The notes under the pieces were generated by a model. That model was not told the origin of the DNA and ran no database searches. It was given only the letters and a program-made list of their open reading frames with translations. Position numbers and translations under genes: made by a program. Below are positions 28,441 through 37,762 of a stretch of DNA of 39,031 nucleotides, piece after piece (position 1 is the first letter of the stretch; each line of letters begins with the position of its first letter). The stretch is from Synechococcales cyanobacterium PMM_0083 (GTDB taxonomy: Bacteria > Cyanobacteriota > Cyanobacteriia > Leptolyngbyales > Leptolyngbyaceae). Location of the stretch: positions 1-39,031 of the forward strand of contig CASBQE010000337.1 in NCBI GenBank assembly GCA_949127665.1. Reading direction: 5' to 3'.

Positions 28441-28706
28441 ATCGCCTGAATCCATTCTTTCACTTCATAGTCAGTCCATACACCGTTTTGCCAGTAGGGG
28501 TCAGATTCAATCAGTTGGCGGATGGTGGCTTCATCGTCCGCTTCGTAAATGCCAAAGCATTGGGTCAGATCTTTGGTCGGTCCAATTGTGATCAATACTG
28601 CGGCTGCTTTTTGCTGAGCCAATCCATCTAAATGAGCCTGACGGTGAGGAGCGCGTTTTTCTAAAACGTCGTTGCAGTAGGTGCCCCACATAATATATTT
28701 CGGCAT
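28437..28706 (-). CDS. YCII-related domain protein
   Basis: An 89-aa single-domain protein of the YciI-like family, a ferredoxin-like fold of mostly unknown function. Typical features are HRQAHLDGLAQQKAAAVLITIGPTKD, with a conserved His, and the C-terminal DPYWQNGVWTDYEVKEW. It is co-oriented with the Uma2 and pheT genes, 43 nt downstream of Uma2. It overlaps the Nudix stop by 4 nt. Confidence 0.9.
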   Translation of the reverse strand: MPKYIMWGTYCNDVLEKRAPHRQAHLDGLAQQKAAAVLITIGPTKDLTQCFGIYEADDEATIRQLIESDPYWQNGVWTDYEVKEWIQAI

Positions 28707-28749
28707 AGGAGATTTGGGTGTTGATTAAGGTGTGGAAAAGATAGGGCAA

Positions 28750-29337
28750 TCAGGACTGAAGTGCAAATACTTGATCGATGATCAGTTTCCAGGCAGGAAT
28801 GAGTGGCGATCGCAGACATTCTGCCCCCACAAAAACCGTATCTTCATATTGACCCTCCACCCATTGGCAAACCGTGATTTGCCGAGTTTCAGGGTCAACA
28901 ATCCAATATTCAGCAATTTCTCTGGCGGCGTATTCTGTGTGTTTATGGCGATAGTCACGAGTGCGATTGGCAGCACCGGGGCTGACAATTTCAATTACCA
29001 GTGCGGGAGGCGGCAAATCGCGGGTGAGAATGTTTCGTTTGCTGTCAACCAGTGCGGCTCTTGATTCCTCCGTGTGAACGACCAAATCGGGTAAGCGACA
29101 TTTTGCTCTGCGCCCTGTCACTTCAATTTCGAGGTCTTTGTAGGCTAAAAGAGTCAAAGGAAAAAACTTTAGCAGTTCAATCAGCAAAAATCTGGCAAGG
29201 TCACAATTTCCCAGGCTTTCCGGCGGCAGTTCAAAAAGTTCTCCATTGACCAATTCGTAGCGAGTATCGGTGCCATCGTCGTAGGCAAGATATTCCTCCA
29301 TCGTCATCAGTTTTTGGGTCGTAATAGCTTGGCTCAT
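28750..29337 (-). CDS. Uma2 family (DUF820) endonuclease-fold protein
   Basis: A 195-aa member of a large cyanobacterial family with a PD-(D/E)XK-like fold. The family pattern is complete: [54 protein letters not shown]-type core with the E of VIEIVSP and the K/H positions after it, and [10 protein letters not shown]. No function is established for most members; nuclease activity is inferred from the fold. An AGGGG seven bases before the ATG supports the start. It lies 17 nt downstream of pheT. Confidence 0.92.
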   Translation of the reverse strand: MSQAITTQKLMTMEEYLAYDDGTDTRYELVNGELFELPPESLGNCDLARFLLIELLKFFPLTLLAYKDLEIEVTGRRAKCRLPDLVVHTEESRAALVDSKRNILTRDLPPPALVIEIVSPGAANRTRDYRHKHTEYAAREIAEYWIVDPETRQITVCQWVEGQYEDTVFVGAECLRSPLIPAWKLIIDQVFALQS

Positions 29338-29354
29338 GGCATTTCCCCTAGCTT

Positions 29355-31808
29355 CTAACTTCTCAAATCAACTCTAAATTTTTCCACCAGAGTTTCGCGG
29401 ACTTTTTGCTGAATCGGGTTGATGTCCTCCTCGGTGAGGGTGCGATCGCCCGATCGATAAACTAACCGAAATGCCAAACTGCGCTGACCTTCAGGGACGT
29501 TTTGACCGCGATATTCATCAAATAAATCGATGGAATCTAACAGGGTGCCCCCGGCAGTGCGGATGGTACGTTCAATGTCTGCGACTGAAAACTGGGTGGG
29601 CACGAAAAAGGCTATATCGCGATCGGAGGCAGGAAACGTAGAGAACTGGTTGAAATTGGGCATAAGCATGTCTTCTTGATCAAGCTGGCTCAGTAGTGCA
29701 TCCAGATCTAACTCAAAAGCATACACTTCATCGGGAAAGCCACGTTCCAACCGAAGTTGTGGATGCAATTGCCCAAAGGTGCCCAAACGATTCCCACGCA
29801 CCCAAAGCGACGCAGTCCGACCCGGATGGAGGCGATGATCTCGCAGGTCAGGCTGATATTCCACAGCCAGTCCTAGTCTGCGAAACACGCTTTCCAGCAG
29901 CCCTTTTGCTTCAAACCAGGTGGTGGGTTTGTCGCGCCCTGCTTGCACCCATTTACCGTAAACGGGGTCGCCGCCAAAAATACCCGCGATCGCATCGGCT
30001 TCTTGCAGCCCTTCTTCTTCAGACCAAAAGATGCGCCCACATTCAAACCCTTGCAGCGCTCCATTGCCTTGCTCTAGGTTGTATTGAAACGCATCAATTA
30101 AACCTGACAATAAGTTGGTTCTAAGAGCAGAGTAATCAGGAAAGAGGGGATTGGATAGAACGACTTGGCGCTCTTCACCAGGTTTGACTAGGGAATAGTG
30201 GGAGAGTTCAGTAAGCCCTACCGCACGGAATGCTTCTCGAATGTTGCGGGTTAGTTGCTGCTCAATCGATAAATAGCCAGCTTCTGTTTTTTCAGGTAAG
30301 GTTTCAGAGAAGTTGTTATAGCCATACAGACGAGCAATTTCTTCAATCAGATCAATTTCTCGTTCTAAATCGCGATAGCGGTAAGGTGGCACGGTGACGT
30401 TCCATACGCCTTCGGACGTTAACGAAGACACTTCACATCCTAAGGCTTTTAAAATCCGTTCAACTTCCGGAGATTGCAGTTCGCCCAGGTCTTCACCCAG
30501 AGTGACGGGACCTAAAATCTGGTTGACTCGTTCTAACCGTAGCTCAATCGATCGCGTCATGCTGGACTGATTGCGCGTATCGACGATTGATTGGGCTGCG
30601 ATCGCTCCGCCTGCTAATTCTGCAATCAGCGCTAGGGCACGACGACAGGCAAATTCTAGCTCTGCCTGGTTGACTCCTCGCTCATAGCGCGCTGAAGCCT
30701 CGGTGCGTAACCCTTGAGAGCGAGCAGATCGCCGGATTGCAGCAGAGTCAAATAATGCTGCTTCCAGCATCAAGTTTTGGGTGCCTTCGTCTACTTCAGA
30801 CTCTTCGCCACCCATCACCCCTGCGAGTGCTACAGGCTTATCATTGGCGGTGATTAATAAGGCTTGCTCTCCAAAAGTTCGCGTTTGCCCATCTAGCGTT
30901 TTCAAGGTTTCGCCTGCGTTGGCAAACCGCACACCCATGGACAGGGGAGTTCCTAGCGGCTGATTGCTGACTGTTAGGAGGCGATCGCGATCAAATGCGT
31001 GTAGCGGTTGCCCCCATTCCAGCAAGACGTAGTTTGTTACATCCACCACATTGTTGACGGGGCGCACACCAGACGCTTGCAACCGTTGCTGTAGCCAAAT
31101 CGGAGAGGGAGCGATCGCAATTCCTGTCACCTCTGTCCCAATATAGGTTGGGCAAGCCTGAGATTCAGAAATTTTGAGCAAAAGGGTACTGGCATCGGAT
31201 GGTACTTCTAGCTCTGGCACTTGAGGCAAGCGTAGGGCCGCGCCCGTCAGCGCCACAATCTCCCGCGCAATTCCTACCAGGCTCAAAGCATCTGCCCGAT
31301 TTGCGGTAGAAGTGAGATCCAAAATCACATCATCCAGCCCCAACAACGGACGAACGTCCATGCCGGGTTTAAGAGACTCATCCTCAAACCGATGAATTCC
31401 CGCAGATTCTTTTGCTAATCCCAATTCTGCAAGGGAACAAATCATCCCTTCGGATGCAACCCCGCGCAGGGTTGCAGGCTTAATTTTAAGCCCATCTGCT
31501 CCCGCTTTCGGTAAAGTAGCCCCCAGGGTGGCAACTGGGACAAACAGGTTGGCTTGAACGTTGGCTGCTCCACAGACGATGGTAGAGTGCTGTGCTTGAC
31601 CAATATCAACGGTGCAAACGCTCAATTTATCGGCGTTAGGGTGCTGTTCTCGTTTTAGAACTTTGCCAACGATTACCCCTTCTGCCCAAGTCCGACGATC
31701 TTCAATATCTTCCACTTCAAATCCTGCCATCGTCAGCATCTCTGCCAATTCTGCTGGAGTGATGGAGATGTCAACTAGTTCTCGCAACCAGTTCAAAGAA
31801 ATACGCAT
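29355..31808 (-). CDS. pheT: Phenylalanine-tRNA ligase beta subunit
   Basis: PheT pairs with PheS to charge tRNA-Phe; PheS is not in the window, which is common in cyanobacteria, where the two genes are unlinked. The 817-aa protein is bacterial full length. Order: N-terminal [20 protein letters not shown] tRNA-binding domain (~45-150), B3/B4 editing domain (~210-390), B5 domain with [14 protein letters not shown], the catalytic-like core, and the C-terminal FDX-ACB anticodon-binding domain ([12 protein letters not shown] onwards). Uma2 and YCII genes follow on the same strand. No SD is visible before the ATG. Confidence 0.97.
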   Translation of the reverse strand: MRISLNWLRELVDISITPAELAEMLTMAGFEVEDIEDRRTWAEGVIVGKVLKREQHPNADKLSVCTVDIGQAQHSTIVCGAANVQANLFVPVATLGATLPKAGADGLKIKPATLRGVASEGMICSLAELGLAKESAGIHRFEDESLKPGMDVRPLLGLDDVILDLTSTANRADALSLVGIAREIVALTGAALRLPQVPELEVPSDASTLLLKISESQACPTYIGTEVTGIAIAPSPIWLQQRLQASGVRPVNNVVDVTNYVLLEWGQPLHAFDRDRLLTVSNQPLGTPLSMGVRFANAGETLKTLDGQTRTFGEQALLITANDKPVALAGVMGGEESEVDEGTQNLMLEAALFDSAAIRRSARSQGLRTEASARYERGVNQAELEFACRRALALIAELAGGAIAAQSIVDTRNQSSMTRSIELRLERVNQILGPVTLGEDLGELQSPEVERILKALGCEVSSLTSEGVWNVTVPPYRYRDLEREIDLIEEIARLYGYNNFSETLPEKTEAGYLSIEQQLTRNIREAFRAVGLTELSHYSLVKPGEERQVVLSNPLFPDYSALRTNLLSGLIDAFQYNLEQGNGALQGFECGRIFWSEEEGLQEADAIAGIFGGDPVYGKWVQAGRDKPTTWFEAKGLLESVFRRLGLAVEYQPDLRDHRLHPGRTASLWVRGNRLGTFGQLHPQLRLERGFPDEVYAFELDLDALLSQLDQEDMLMPNFNQFSTFPASDRDIAFFVPTQFSVADIERTIRTAGGTLLDSIDLFDEYRGQNVPEGQRSLAFRLVYRSGDRTLTEEDINPIQQKVRETLVEKFRVDLRS

Positions 31809-32215
31809 GGATGCTTCAGTCTAACTACACCCGCTATTCTACCGCCTTACTTCCCAAGCCTTTTCATTCATGTTGGGTGTCTCTCCCTAGGAGGTTGCTT
31901 TTTTTTAGGAATTATTATAAATATTCCCATGATTTCAAGTTCTCGAAAGGCGGTATTGATAGGATTGAGATATGCTTTGTTACAGAGTTTCTGATTGTGG
32001 GCATGTTAGATAAGAGAGTGCATCCTGACCAGTCATCACAGTCCATGAATATATAGAGGTATTCATCACTGCTTGAAGCCGAAACGCGAAAGCTTTAGTG
32101 ATTCTTTATGGGACTACTGCAAGAATGCCACCCCAATTTGGGGTTCGCGTTTGGATAATGGAAAGTAGTGTAACTAAATGTCCTCAGCAGTTGAAATTAG
32201 AGCGAGTGAAGCTGA
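31809..32215. other. Divergent intergenic region between pheT and the kinase gene
   Basis: About 400 bases, AT-rich in the middle (an 8-T run and an ATTATTATAAATATT-like stretch near 31898-31925). It should carry promoters for both divergent genes, but none could be assigned firmly. A plus-strand open frame of 81 codons here has no protein-like character. It also contains the palindrome at 32130-32144. Confidence 0.4.
32130..32144. promoter_or_regulatory. 15-bp palindrome upstream of the kinase gene
   Basis: ACCCCAA-T-TTGGGGT is a perfect inverted repeat with a single central base, 71 bases upstream of the kinase ATG. No T-run follows. It is a candidate operator rather than a terminator. Confidence 0.3.
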
Positions 32216-33835
32216 ATGAGCTACTGCTTAAATCCAGCCTGTCCTAGTCCTGAAAATCTGACCCACACTGAATCTTGTCAGGCTTGTGGTTATAAGTTGC
32301 TGTTGCGCGATCGCTACCGCATTATTCAAGCCCTTGGGCAAGGTGGCTTTGGTGCAACGTTTTTGGCAACCAATGAAAGTCTTCCGGGTAAACCAAGCTG
32401 TGTGATTAAGCAACTGCGCCCCAATGCCACGGCTCCTCATGTGATGGAAATGGCACGAGAGCTTTTTGCACGAGAAGCTACGACTCTTGGCAGAATTGGT
32501 AATCATCCACAAATTCCTTCTTTACTGGATTACTTTGAAGAAGGCTCAATTTTTTATCTCATCCAAGAATATGTGAGTGGACTAACCCTCCAGCAAGAGA
32601 TTAAAGCATCTGGTCCGCGGAGCGAAAACCAGGTAAAAACGTTTCTCAGTGAAATTCTGATCATTTTGGATCATGTTCATGGAAACCAGGTGATTCACCG
32701 CGATATTAAACCTGCCAACATGATTCGACGAAACCAGGATCAGAAATTGGTGCTAATTGATTTTGGGGCGGTGAAAAACCAAGATCCTCAGCAAAATAGT
32801 GCATCCGACCAAACAGCGTTGACTTCCTACGCGATCGGCACTCCTGGCTTTGCCCCTCCCGAACAAATGGCAATGCGTCCTGTTCCTGCTAGCGATATTT
32901 ATGCTCTTGGGGTGACTTGTATTTATTTGCTAACTGGTAAGTCTCCTAAAGATCTGGATTATGATCCTGCAACAGGCGAAATGCTCTGGCAGAAGTATAT
33001 TACTGTTAGTGATCATTTTCAAGCGGTGCTGATCAAGATGCTTGAAATTTCAGTCAAGCAACGCTATCGGACAGCGATGGATGTGTTTCGGGATCTGGAT
33101 TTAGAAGACCATTTGGAAACGTTGGAAAATAGTCTGACTTCAATCAAACCGGGTGCCAATAATGGACGTAAAAATTCTGATTACCGAGGTGCAGATTCGA
33201 TCGCATCAAGGGGATCGCCCTATGCTCGGCAGGCAATGGGCATTCGGACGAGACAACAACACCGCCCTGATTCTACTAATCTTCAGTCTGGCTTTAGCCG
33301 TGGACGACTTGCAGATTCAGACCGTTTAAATTCTGGCATTGGTTCTAGAGGTAAAAATTCTGCTGGAAAAGGGCGAGACAACTCAAACGAAAAGAAACCT
33401 CCCTTACGGTTAGATGCGGAAGGACTTCAAAACTATTACGCCAAGGGCAAACGGGATTTCGCAAGTCACGATTTGCGATCGCTCTCACTCATAAAAGCAA
33501 ACCTGGAAGGGGCAAACTTTCATCAGGCAAACCTTAGCAAAATCAACTTGCAAGGTGCCAACCTATTCAACGCTGATTTTGGCAAAGCAACTCTAAATCA
33601 AGCCAATCTGCGCGATGCCAACTTGGGTAAAGCTTATATGAGTAACGCTGACTTGGAAGGGGCTGATCTTCGTGGAGCAGATCTAAGCGGCGCTTACTTG
33701 CTAAATGCCAATCTACGGGGTGCCAATTTGTGCGGCACAAACCTGTCGAGTGCTAAGGTGACCGAAGAACAGTTGGCAACGGCGCGGATTAATTGGATGA
33801 CTACCCGACCCAACGGCAAGCGTGGCATTTGGTAA
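32216..33835 (+). CDS. SpkB-like serine/threonine protein kinase with pentapeptide repeats
   Basis: A 539-aa Hanks-type kinase. An N-terminal Cys cluster (C4, C9, C21, C24) looks like a zinc ribbon. The kinase domain has the Gly loop GQGGFG (41-46), Lys65 (VIKQL), HRDIKPANM with catalytic Asp163, and DFG (182-184). A Ser/Arg/Asn-rich linker (~310-410) follows. Residues ~428-513 are about 17 pentapeptide repeats of the A(N/D)LxG type, forming a right-handed beta-helix. This architecture matches Synechocystis SpkB, a kinase linked to motility and stress signalling, but orthology is not proven. There is no membrane segment. A terminator-like hairpin follows. Confidence 0.92.
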   Translation: MSYCLNPACPSPENLTHTESCQACGYKLLLRDRYRIIQALGQGGFGATFLATNESLPGKPSCVIKQLRPNATAPHVMEMARELFAREATTLGRIGNHPQIPSLLDYFEEGSIFYLIQEYVSGLTLQQEIKASGPRSENQVKTFLSEILIILDHVHGNQVIHRDIKPANMIRRNQDQKLVLIDFGAVKNQDPQQNSASDQTALTSYAIGTPGFAPPEQMAMRPVPASDIYALGVTCIYLLTGKSPKDLDYDPATGEMLWQKYITVSDHFQAVLIKMLEISVKQRYRTAMDVFRDLDLEDHLETLENSLTSIKPGANNGRKNSDYRGADSIASRGSPYARQAMGIRTRQQHRPDSTNLQSGFSRGRLADSDRLNSGIGSRGKNSAGKGRDNSNEKKPPLRLDAEGLQNYYAKGKRDFASHDLRSLSLIKANLEGANFHQANLSKINLQGANLFNADFGKATLNQANLRDANLGKAYMSNADLEGADLRGADLSGAYLLNANLRGANLCGTNLSSAKVTEEQLATARINWMTTRPNGKRGIW

Positions 33836-34151
33836 TTCCCCAGTGCGCTTGATGTTTGAGTTTTTTAAAGCAGGAAGGCTTGAACAGGGTGAAATTTTTC
33901 AAGCCTTTCCGTTAGGATTTTGTCCCAGACTCTAAAACTTTTTAGGAGGTTCAAACTATCAGAAACTCGTGCCGCAAACAATAGACTTCTCTCAAGCCAA
34001 CTCATCCTGGATCTTGTGGCGGTCTTCTCTGGCTGATCCACTCGCCGTTTTACGAATTTTTCTCTCCTCTGTGCAAACTCCTAAAAGCTGGCGCGGCAGA
34101 ATCTACGAGGGATGAGCCAAATTTTATGCTCTAGCTTTTTCTGGAATGTTC
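33836..34151. other. Intergenic region after the kinase gene
   Basis: 316 bases between two convergent genes. The first part holds the hairpin at 33873-33910. The rest shows no frame, RNA gene or repeat that I can support. Confidence 0.4.
33873..33910 (+). terminator. Terminator-like hairpin after the kinase gene
   Basis: AAGGCTTGAA (33875-33884) pairs perfectly with TTCAAGCCTT (33898-33907) around a 13-nt loop; outer GG/CC pairs extend it past a one-base bulge. A short T-rich stretch (ATTTTG) follows 7 nt later. It lies 38 bases after the kinase stop. Confidence 0.55.
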
Positions 34152-34625
34152 CTATTTGCGGTTCACATTGCGAATCAGCCAATAGCTTGCAGACAAAGCA
34201 AAAATCGCGATCGCCAGCGCAATTAAATCCATTGCCGTTTTCTTTTCTAGGTCGAGAATAATAATTTTTCGAGCCACCGCAATTAAGGATGTCACAATTA
34301 CTAGCTCAACTTGAATTACGTGCTTTTTGAGGTAGGCAGTAATATTTTCTAAAATTTCTAGGGCAATCAGAATATTAAGAAACAATCCAAAAACTGCAAA
34401 TAAGCTGGTATTAAATTTTGTAATATCCGGTGAGAATAGTTCTGGAATCAGAAAGTCGCGGACTAAAAAAATACAAAAATCATAAATAGAAACCAGAATC
34501 ACCAATACCATCGCGATCGACAAAAACTTAGAAACAAACGCCTCAACTTGCTCCAGATGATGAATAAAGTTCTCGTCTTTGAAAGCTTCTCGAATTTGTC
34601 TAAAAAATCGGTTTAAGAATCTCAT
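34152..34625 (-). CDS. PsiE-family (phosphate-starvation-inducible) membrane protein
   Basis: A 157-aa protein with four hydrophobic segments: FLSIAMVLVILVSIYDFCIFLV, the FAVFGLFLNILIALEILENI region, ELVIVTSLIAVARKIIIL and DLIALAIAIFALSASYWLI. The pattern E-x-L-E-N-I followed by VELVIVTSLIAVARK is typical of PsiE. The function is unknown; the name comes from E. coli expression under phosphate limitation. The frame runs to 34691, but the ATG at 34625 (MRFLNRFFRQIREAFKDE) is the first plausible start; an AAAGG lies just before it. Confidence 0.85.
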   Translation of the reverse strand: MRFLNRFFRQIREAFKDENFIHHLEQVEAFVSKFLSIAMVLVILVSIYDFCIFLVRDFLIPELFSPDITKFNTSLFAVFGLFLNILIALEILENITAYLKKHVIQVELVIVTSLIAVARKIIILDLEKKTAMDLIALAIAIFALSASYWLIRNVNRK

Positions 34626-34813
34626 TGCCTTTCGTGTAAACAAATTCAGCCGAGGTGAGCATACTCGACTGTGCAGAACTAATCCAATCAATTTGTTGAA
34701 TTCGTAGCGATCGCTGGGGCTTTCTATCCCATAGGATGAATGAGCAATCGTGGCTTTGTTTCAGCCTATTTGCATAATTCCGATCCTTCTGCACATTTAA
34801 ACCTGCAATAACT

Positions 34814-35305
34814 ATGACAGACCTGGGAAACAATTTAAGTAAACTGCTCCAGCCGATCGCCGATTGGTTTAGTGGCTTAGGCGTTCCTGAGCCGATTGTA
34901 CATTGGGGGCATCCTGCCATGATGGGCATTGTAGTGGTGGTTTTGGGTAGCTACGTCGCCTACGCGGGTTGGCGTGGACGGCTGGCTGAGGATAAAGACC
35001 TTGCCCTAAAAAATCGCGCTGATCATCGCAAACTAGCGCCGCTGATGACCTTGTTTCTCACCTTGGGCTACACGGGCGGTATTCTGTCCCTCGTGATGCA
35101 GGGCAAGCCAATCATGGAAAGCCCCCATTTCTGGACAGGCTCCATTGCGCTGTTATTGCTGTGGAGCAACGGGCTGATTTCCTTATCTGGGTTTGGCGGC
35201 GGCAAACCAGTGCTGCGGATGACCCACGCCTACATTGGCACCGTGATTATGCTGCTGCTGGTTGTTCACGCGGCGTTTGGCTTAAAACTGGGACTCTCAA
35301 TTTAA
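34814..35305 (+). CDS. DUF4079 membrane protein
   Basis: A 163-aa protein of a cyanobacterial/plastid-lineage family with no assigned function. About four membrane segments are visible (residues ~30-52, 74-96, 106-126, 136-160). Histidines sit near the helices (H30, H33, H105, H138, H152), a pattern reminiscent of cytochrome b561-like haem proteins, but this is only a resemblance. It starts MTDLGNNLSKLLQPIADWF; no clear SD. It lies 88 nt before comEC on the same strand. Confidence 0.85.
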   Translation: MTDLGNNLSKLLQPIADWFSGLGVPEPIVHWGHPAMMGIVVVVLGSYVAYAGWRGRLAEDKDLALKNRADHRKLAPLMTLFLTLGYTGGILSLVMQGKPIMESPHFWTGSIALLLLWSNGLISLSGFGGGKPVLRMTHAYIGTVIMLLLVVHAAFGLKLGLSI

Positions 35306-35393
35306 TTTCTTCAATTTGTCCCAGTAGATGGGCACTCTAACGAAAGCCTGAAGCTTTGTCTTAAGGTTTTTTTGTTGTGCTGAGGGTGCTTTC

Positions 35394-37604
35394 ATGGGTT
35401 CTGTTCAGGCGATCGCGGGTTGTTTGGCATACATTTTAGGATTACTCGCTACGGCGCATTCTTGGGGTGGATGGGTGCTGTTGATCGGGTCAGTGATCAT
35501 CGGGCTAGCGATTCGGCGAGTGTGGCGCGGGGCACCCAAGTTTCAAGTGTGGCTGATGGCAGGCGCGATCGCCCTAGCGGCAACGTTCTATTTTCAAGCC
35601 CGGATTCCTTATCCTGCCGCAAATGATGTCAGCCAACTCGCAACACCCGACTCATCGCTCAATGTGCTTGTGGAAGGACGAGTCATAAGCCTGCCGCGCC
35701 TGACCCGCAGCCAAAAATCACAGTTTTGGTTAGAGGCAAAACAGATCGCCCCGATTGGCGAGGGCAAACCTGTCAGCGGCAGACTTTACGTCACAGTGCC
35801 ACCCGATCAGGCAAAAGACCTGCATCCGGGGCAAATTGTCGGCGTAGATGGGGCGCTCTACTTGCCCAAATCCGCCACCAATCCGGGTGGTTTCAACTTT
35901 AAGGATTATTTGCAGCAAGAGGGCAGCTTTGCCGGATTGCGCGGAACACAGGTCAGTGTGTTAAAGCCCTCGACGGGTTGGGGCTGGTGGCAAGTGCAGC
36001 AACGAATTGCGCGATCGCAGCTTTTGGGGGCTGGCAATCCTGAAGGCGCATTGATTAGCTCAATGGTATTGGGCAGTAAAGCGGTGGATCTGCCCTACGA
36101 CGTGAAAGATGCCTTTGTGCGCGTCGGTCTTGCCCATGCGCTAGCGGCTTCTGGCTTCCAAACCTCGCTAATTTTGGGCGTAGTACTGGCGTTAACCCGG
36201 CGATTTTCTGAGCGAGTACAGTTTGTGGCAGGCACGGTTTCTCTTGCCAGTTTTGTCGGGTTGGCAGGATTGCAGCCTGCGGTGCTGAGGGCAGCAATCA
36301 TGGGGTTTGGCGGTCTAATCGCGCTGGTGCTGGGTCGGAAAGTGAAGCCGCTGGGTTCGATGCTGCTGACGGCGACATTGTTGCTGGTGATCAATCCCCA
36401 ATGGATTTGGAATTTGGGCTTTCAGCTTAGCTTTCTTGCCACCCTGGGGCTGTTGGTGACGGTGCCATCATTGACCAAAAAATTGGACTGGTTGCCTAGC
36501 GCGATCGCTCCTCTGATCGCCGTTCCCATTGCTGCCTATTTGTGGACATTGCCCCTCCAGCTTGGGGCGTTTGGGGTACTCTCGCCTTACAGCATTCCGG
36601 TTAACATTCTCACGTCACCGTTTATCTCGCTGATCAGCCTGGGCGGTATGGCGAGTGCATTGGCATCGCTGATTTGGTCACCCGCCGGAAGTGCGCTGGC
36701 ATTACTGCTGAAATATCCCACTTACTGGTTAATCGCGATCGTCAATGGGTTTGCTCAGCTTCCCGGCAATGGGTTCGCGGTAGGCACCATTTCGACGCTG
36801 ACGGTGATTGGGCTGTATGCGCTGCTGGGATTGGCGACCGTGCATCCTTTTTGGCAACGCCGCTGGTGGATCGCGCTGGCGTTGGGTGTAGTTGTAACGC
36901 TGATTCCTCTGGGGCTGGGAGCCAATCTGATGCAGGTGACCGTGCTGGCAACCGATCGCGATCCGGTGATGGTGATTCGAGATCGCGGACGAGTTGTGAT
37001 TGTCAACAGCAATGATGAAAAGACCGTGCAATTTACGCTGTTGCCATTTCTGCAAAAGGTAGGCGTTAACCAAATTCACTTGGCGATCGCATTGAATGCC
37101 ACTGCTCCCATGAACGGCTGGCAAACACTCGTTGAAAAAATCCCGATCAAAACGCTGGTGGCATCCTCTAGCCTGCCGTCGTCGCCAGCCGCTGATCACA
37201 CGCCATCCAAAATCTTGCCGTTCAATCAAGGGGTGCAATTGGGCGCGATGCAGATCCGGCTACTTCAAGCAGAACCAAATCTAGTCGCCCAACTGACGCT
37301 TGGCGATCAAACTTGGCTTTGGCTGGGGAATTTGAATATTAATGAACAGGAAGCTCTGCTTCAAACCAACATTCCCACTGCCCAAGTGATCCTTTGGTCG
37401 AACGCCTCTCTCAGTCCGGCACTGGTTGAAAAGGTGCGCCCCAAAGCCGCGATCGCTTCCGGCAAAGGTGTTAATCCCGAAACCATCGCCTACCTCAAAC
37501 AGCAAAGCATTTCCCTCTACCAAACCAATCAGGATGGCGGCGTTCAATGGACTCCTACTAGTGGCTTCAACATTACCTCAGACTCCAATTCCTCAGCGTT
37601 TTAA
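35394..37604 (+). CDS. comEC: ComEC/Rec2-family DNA-uptake channel protein
   Basis: A 736-aa inner-membrane protein expected to carry single-stranded DNA across the membrane during natural transformation. Order: N-terminal hydrophobic segments (~1-66), a soluble DUF4131/OB-like region (~75-200), and a Competence domain with many membrane helices (~215-510), including GLAHALAASGFQTSLILG, the counterpart of the usual HLLAISGLH. Residues ~510-736 match the metallo-beta-lactamase-like C-terminal domain in layout, but the HxHxDH metal ligands are not present. An AGGG lies upstream of the ATG. GC content appears higher than in the neighbouring genes. Confidence 0.9.
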   Translation: MGSVQAIAGCLAYILGLLATAHSWGGWVLLIGSVIIGLAIRRVWRGAPKFQVWLMAGAIALAATFYFQARIPYPAANDVSQLATPDSSLNVLVEGRVISLPRLTRSQKSQFWLEAKQIAPIGEGKPVSGRLYVTVPPDQAKDLHPGQIVGVDGALYLPKSATNPGGFNFKDYLQQEGSFAGLRGTQVSVLKPSTGWGWWQVQQRIARSQLLGAGNPEGALISSMVLGSKAVDLPYDVKDAFVRVGLAHALAASGFQTSLILGVVLALTRRFSERVQFVAGTVSLASFVGLAGLQPAVLRAAIMGFGGLIALVLGRKVKPLGSMLLTATLLLVINPQWIWNLGFQLSFLATLGLLVTVPSLTKKLDWLPSAIAPLIAVPIAAYLWTLPLQLGAFGVLSPYSIPVNILTSPFISLISLGGMASALASLIWSPAGSALALLLKYPTYWLIAIVNGFAQLPGNGFAVGTISTLTVIGLYALLGLATVHPFWQRRWWIALALGVVVTLIPLGLGANLMQVTVLATDRDPVMVIRDRGRVVIVNSNDEKTVQFTLLPFLQKVGVNQIHLAIALNATAPMNGWQTLVEKIPIKTLVASSSLPSSPAADHTPSKILPFNQGVQLGAMQIRLLQAEPNLVAQLTLGDQTWLWLGNLNINEQEALLQTNIPTAQVILWSNASLSPALVEKVRPKAAIASGKGVNPETIAYLKQQSISLYQTNQDGGVQWTPTSGFNITSDSNSSAF

Positions 37605-37654
37605 CAACCAACATTGCTGTTATTGTCATCCTAAATCTGAAAGCGATCGCTGGA

Positions 37655-37660
37655 TATAAG
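37655..37660 (+). promoter_or_regulatory. Possible -10 element of the tRNA-Ser gene
   Basis: TATAAG lies 18 bases before the mature tRNA start, behind a HIP1 octamer. No convincing -35 box is seen. Confidence 0.3.
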
Positions 37661-37677
37661 ATGGTAGGATCATCGAT

Positions 37678-37762
37678 GGAGAGGTGGCAGAGTGGTTGAA
37701 CGCGCTTGACTCGAAATCAAGTTTGGGGTAACTCAACGGGGGTTCGAATCCCCCCCTCTCCG
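37678..37762 (+). tRNA. tRNA-Ser, anticodon CGA
   Basis: An 85-nt class II tRNA. The acceptor arm GGAGAGG pairs with CCTCTCC at 37755-37761, with discriminator G at 37762. The anticodon stem CTTGA/TCAAG encloses loop CTCGAAA, giving anticodon CGA (37712-37714), which reads UCG. A long variable arm and the T-loop GTTCGAATC follow. CCA is not encoded. The opposite strand carries the end of the LpxB-related reading frame. Confidence 0.96.

Noticed and set aside
29696-30124. Plus-strand open frame of 142 codons antisense to pheT
   Set aside because: It is a shadow of the conserved pheT frame; the peptide is unlike any known family.
31811-32056. Plus-strand open frame of 81 codons upstream of the kinase
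   Set aside because: Random-looking composition in a divergent promoter region; no SD site and no known family.
36729-37238. Minus-strand open frame of 169 codons antisense to comEC
   Set aside because: His/Gln/Arg-rich shadow of a high-GC membrane-protein frame.
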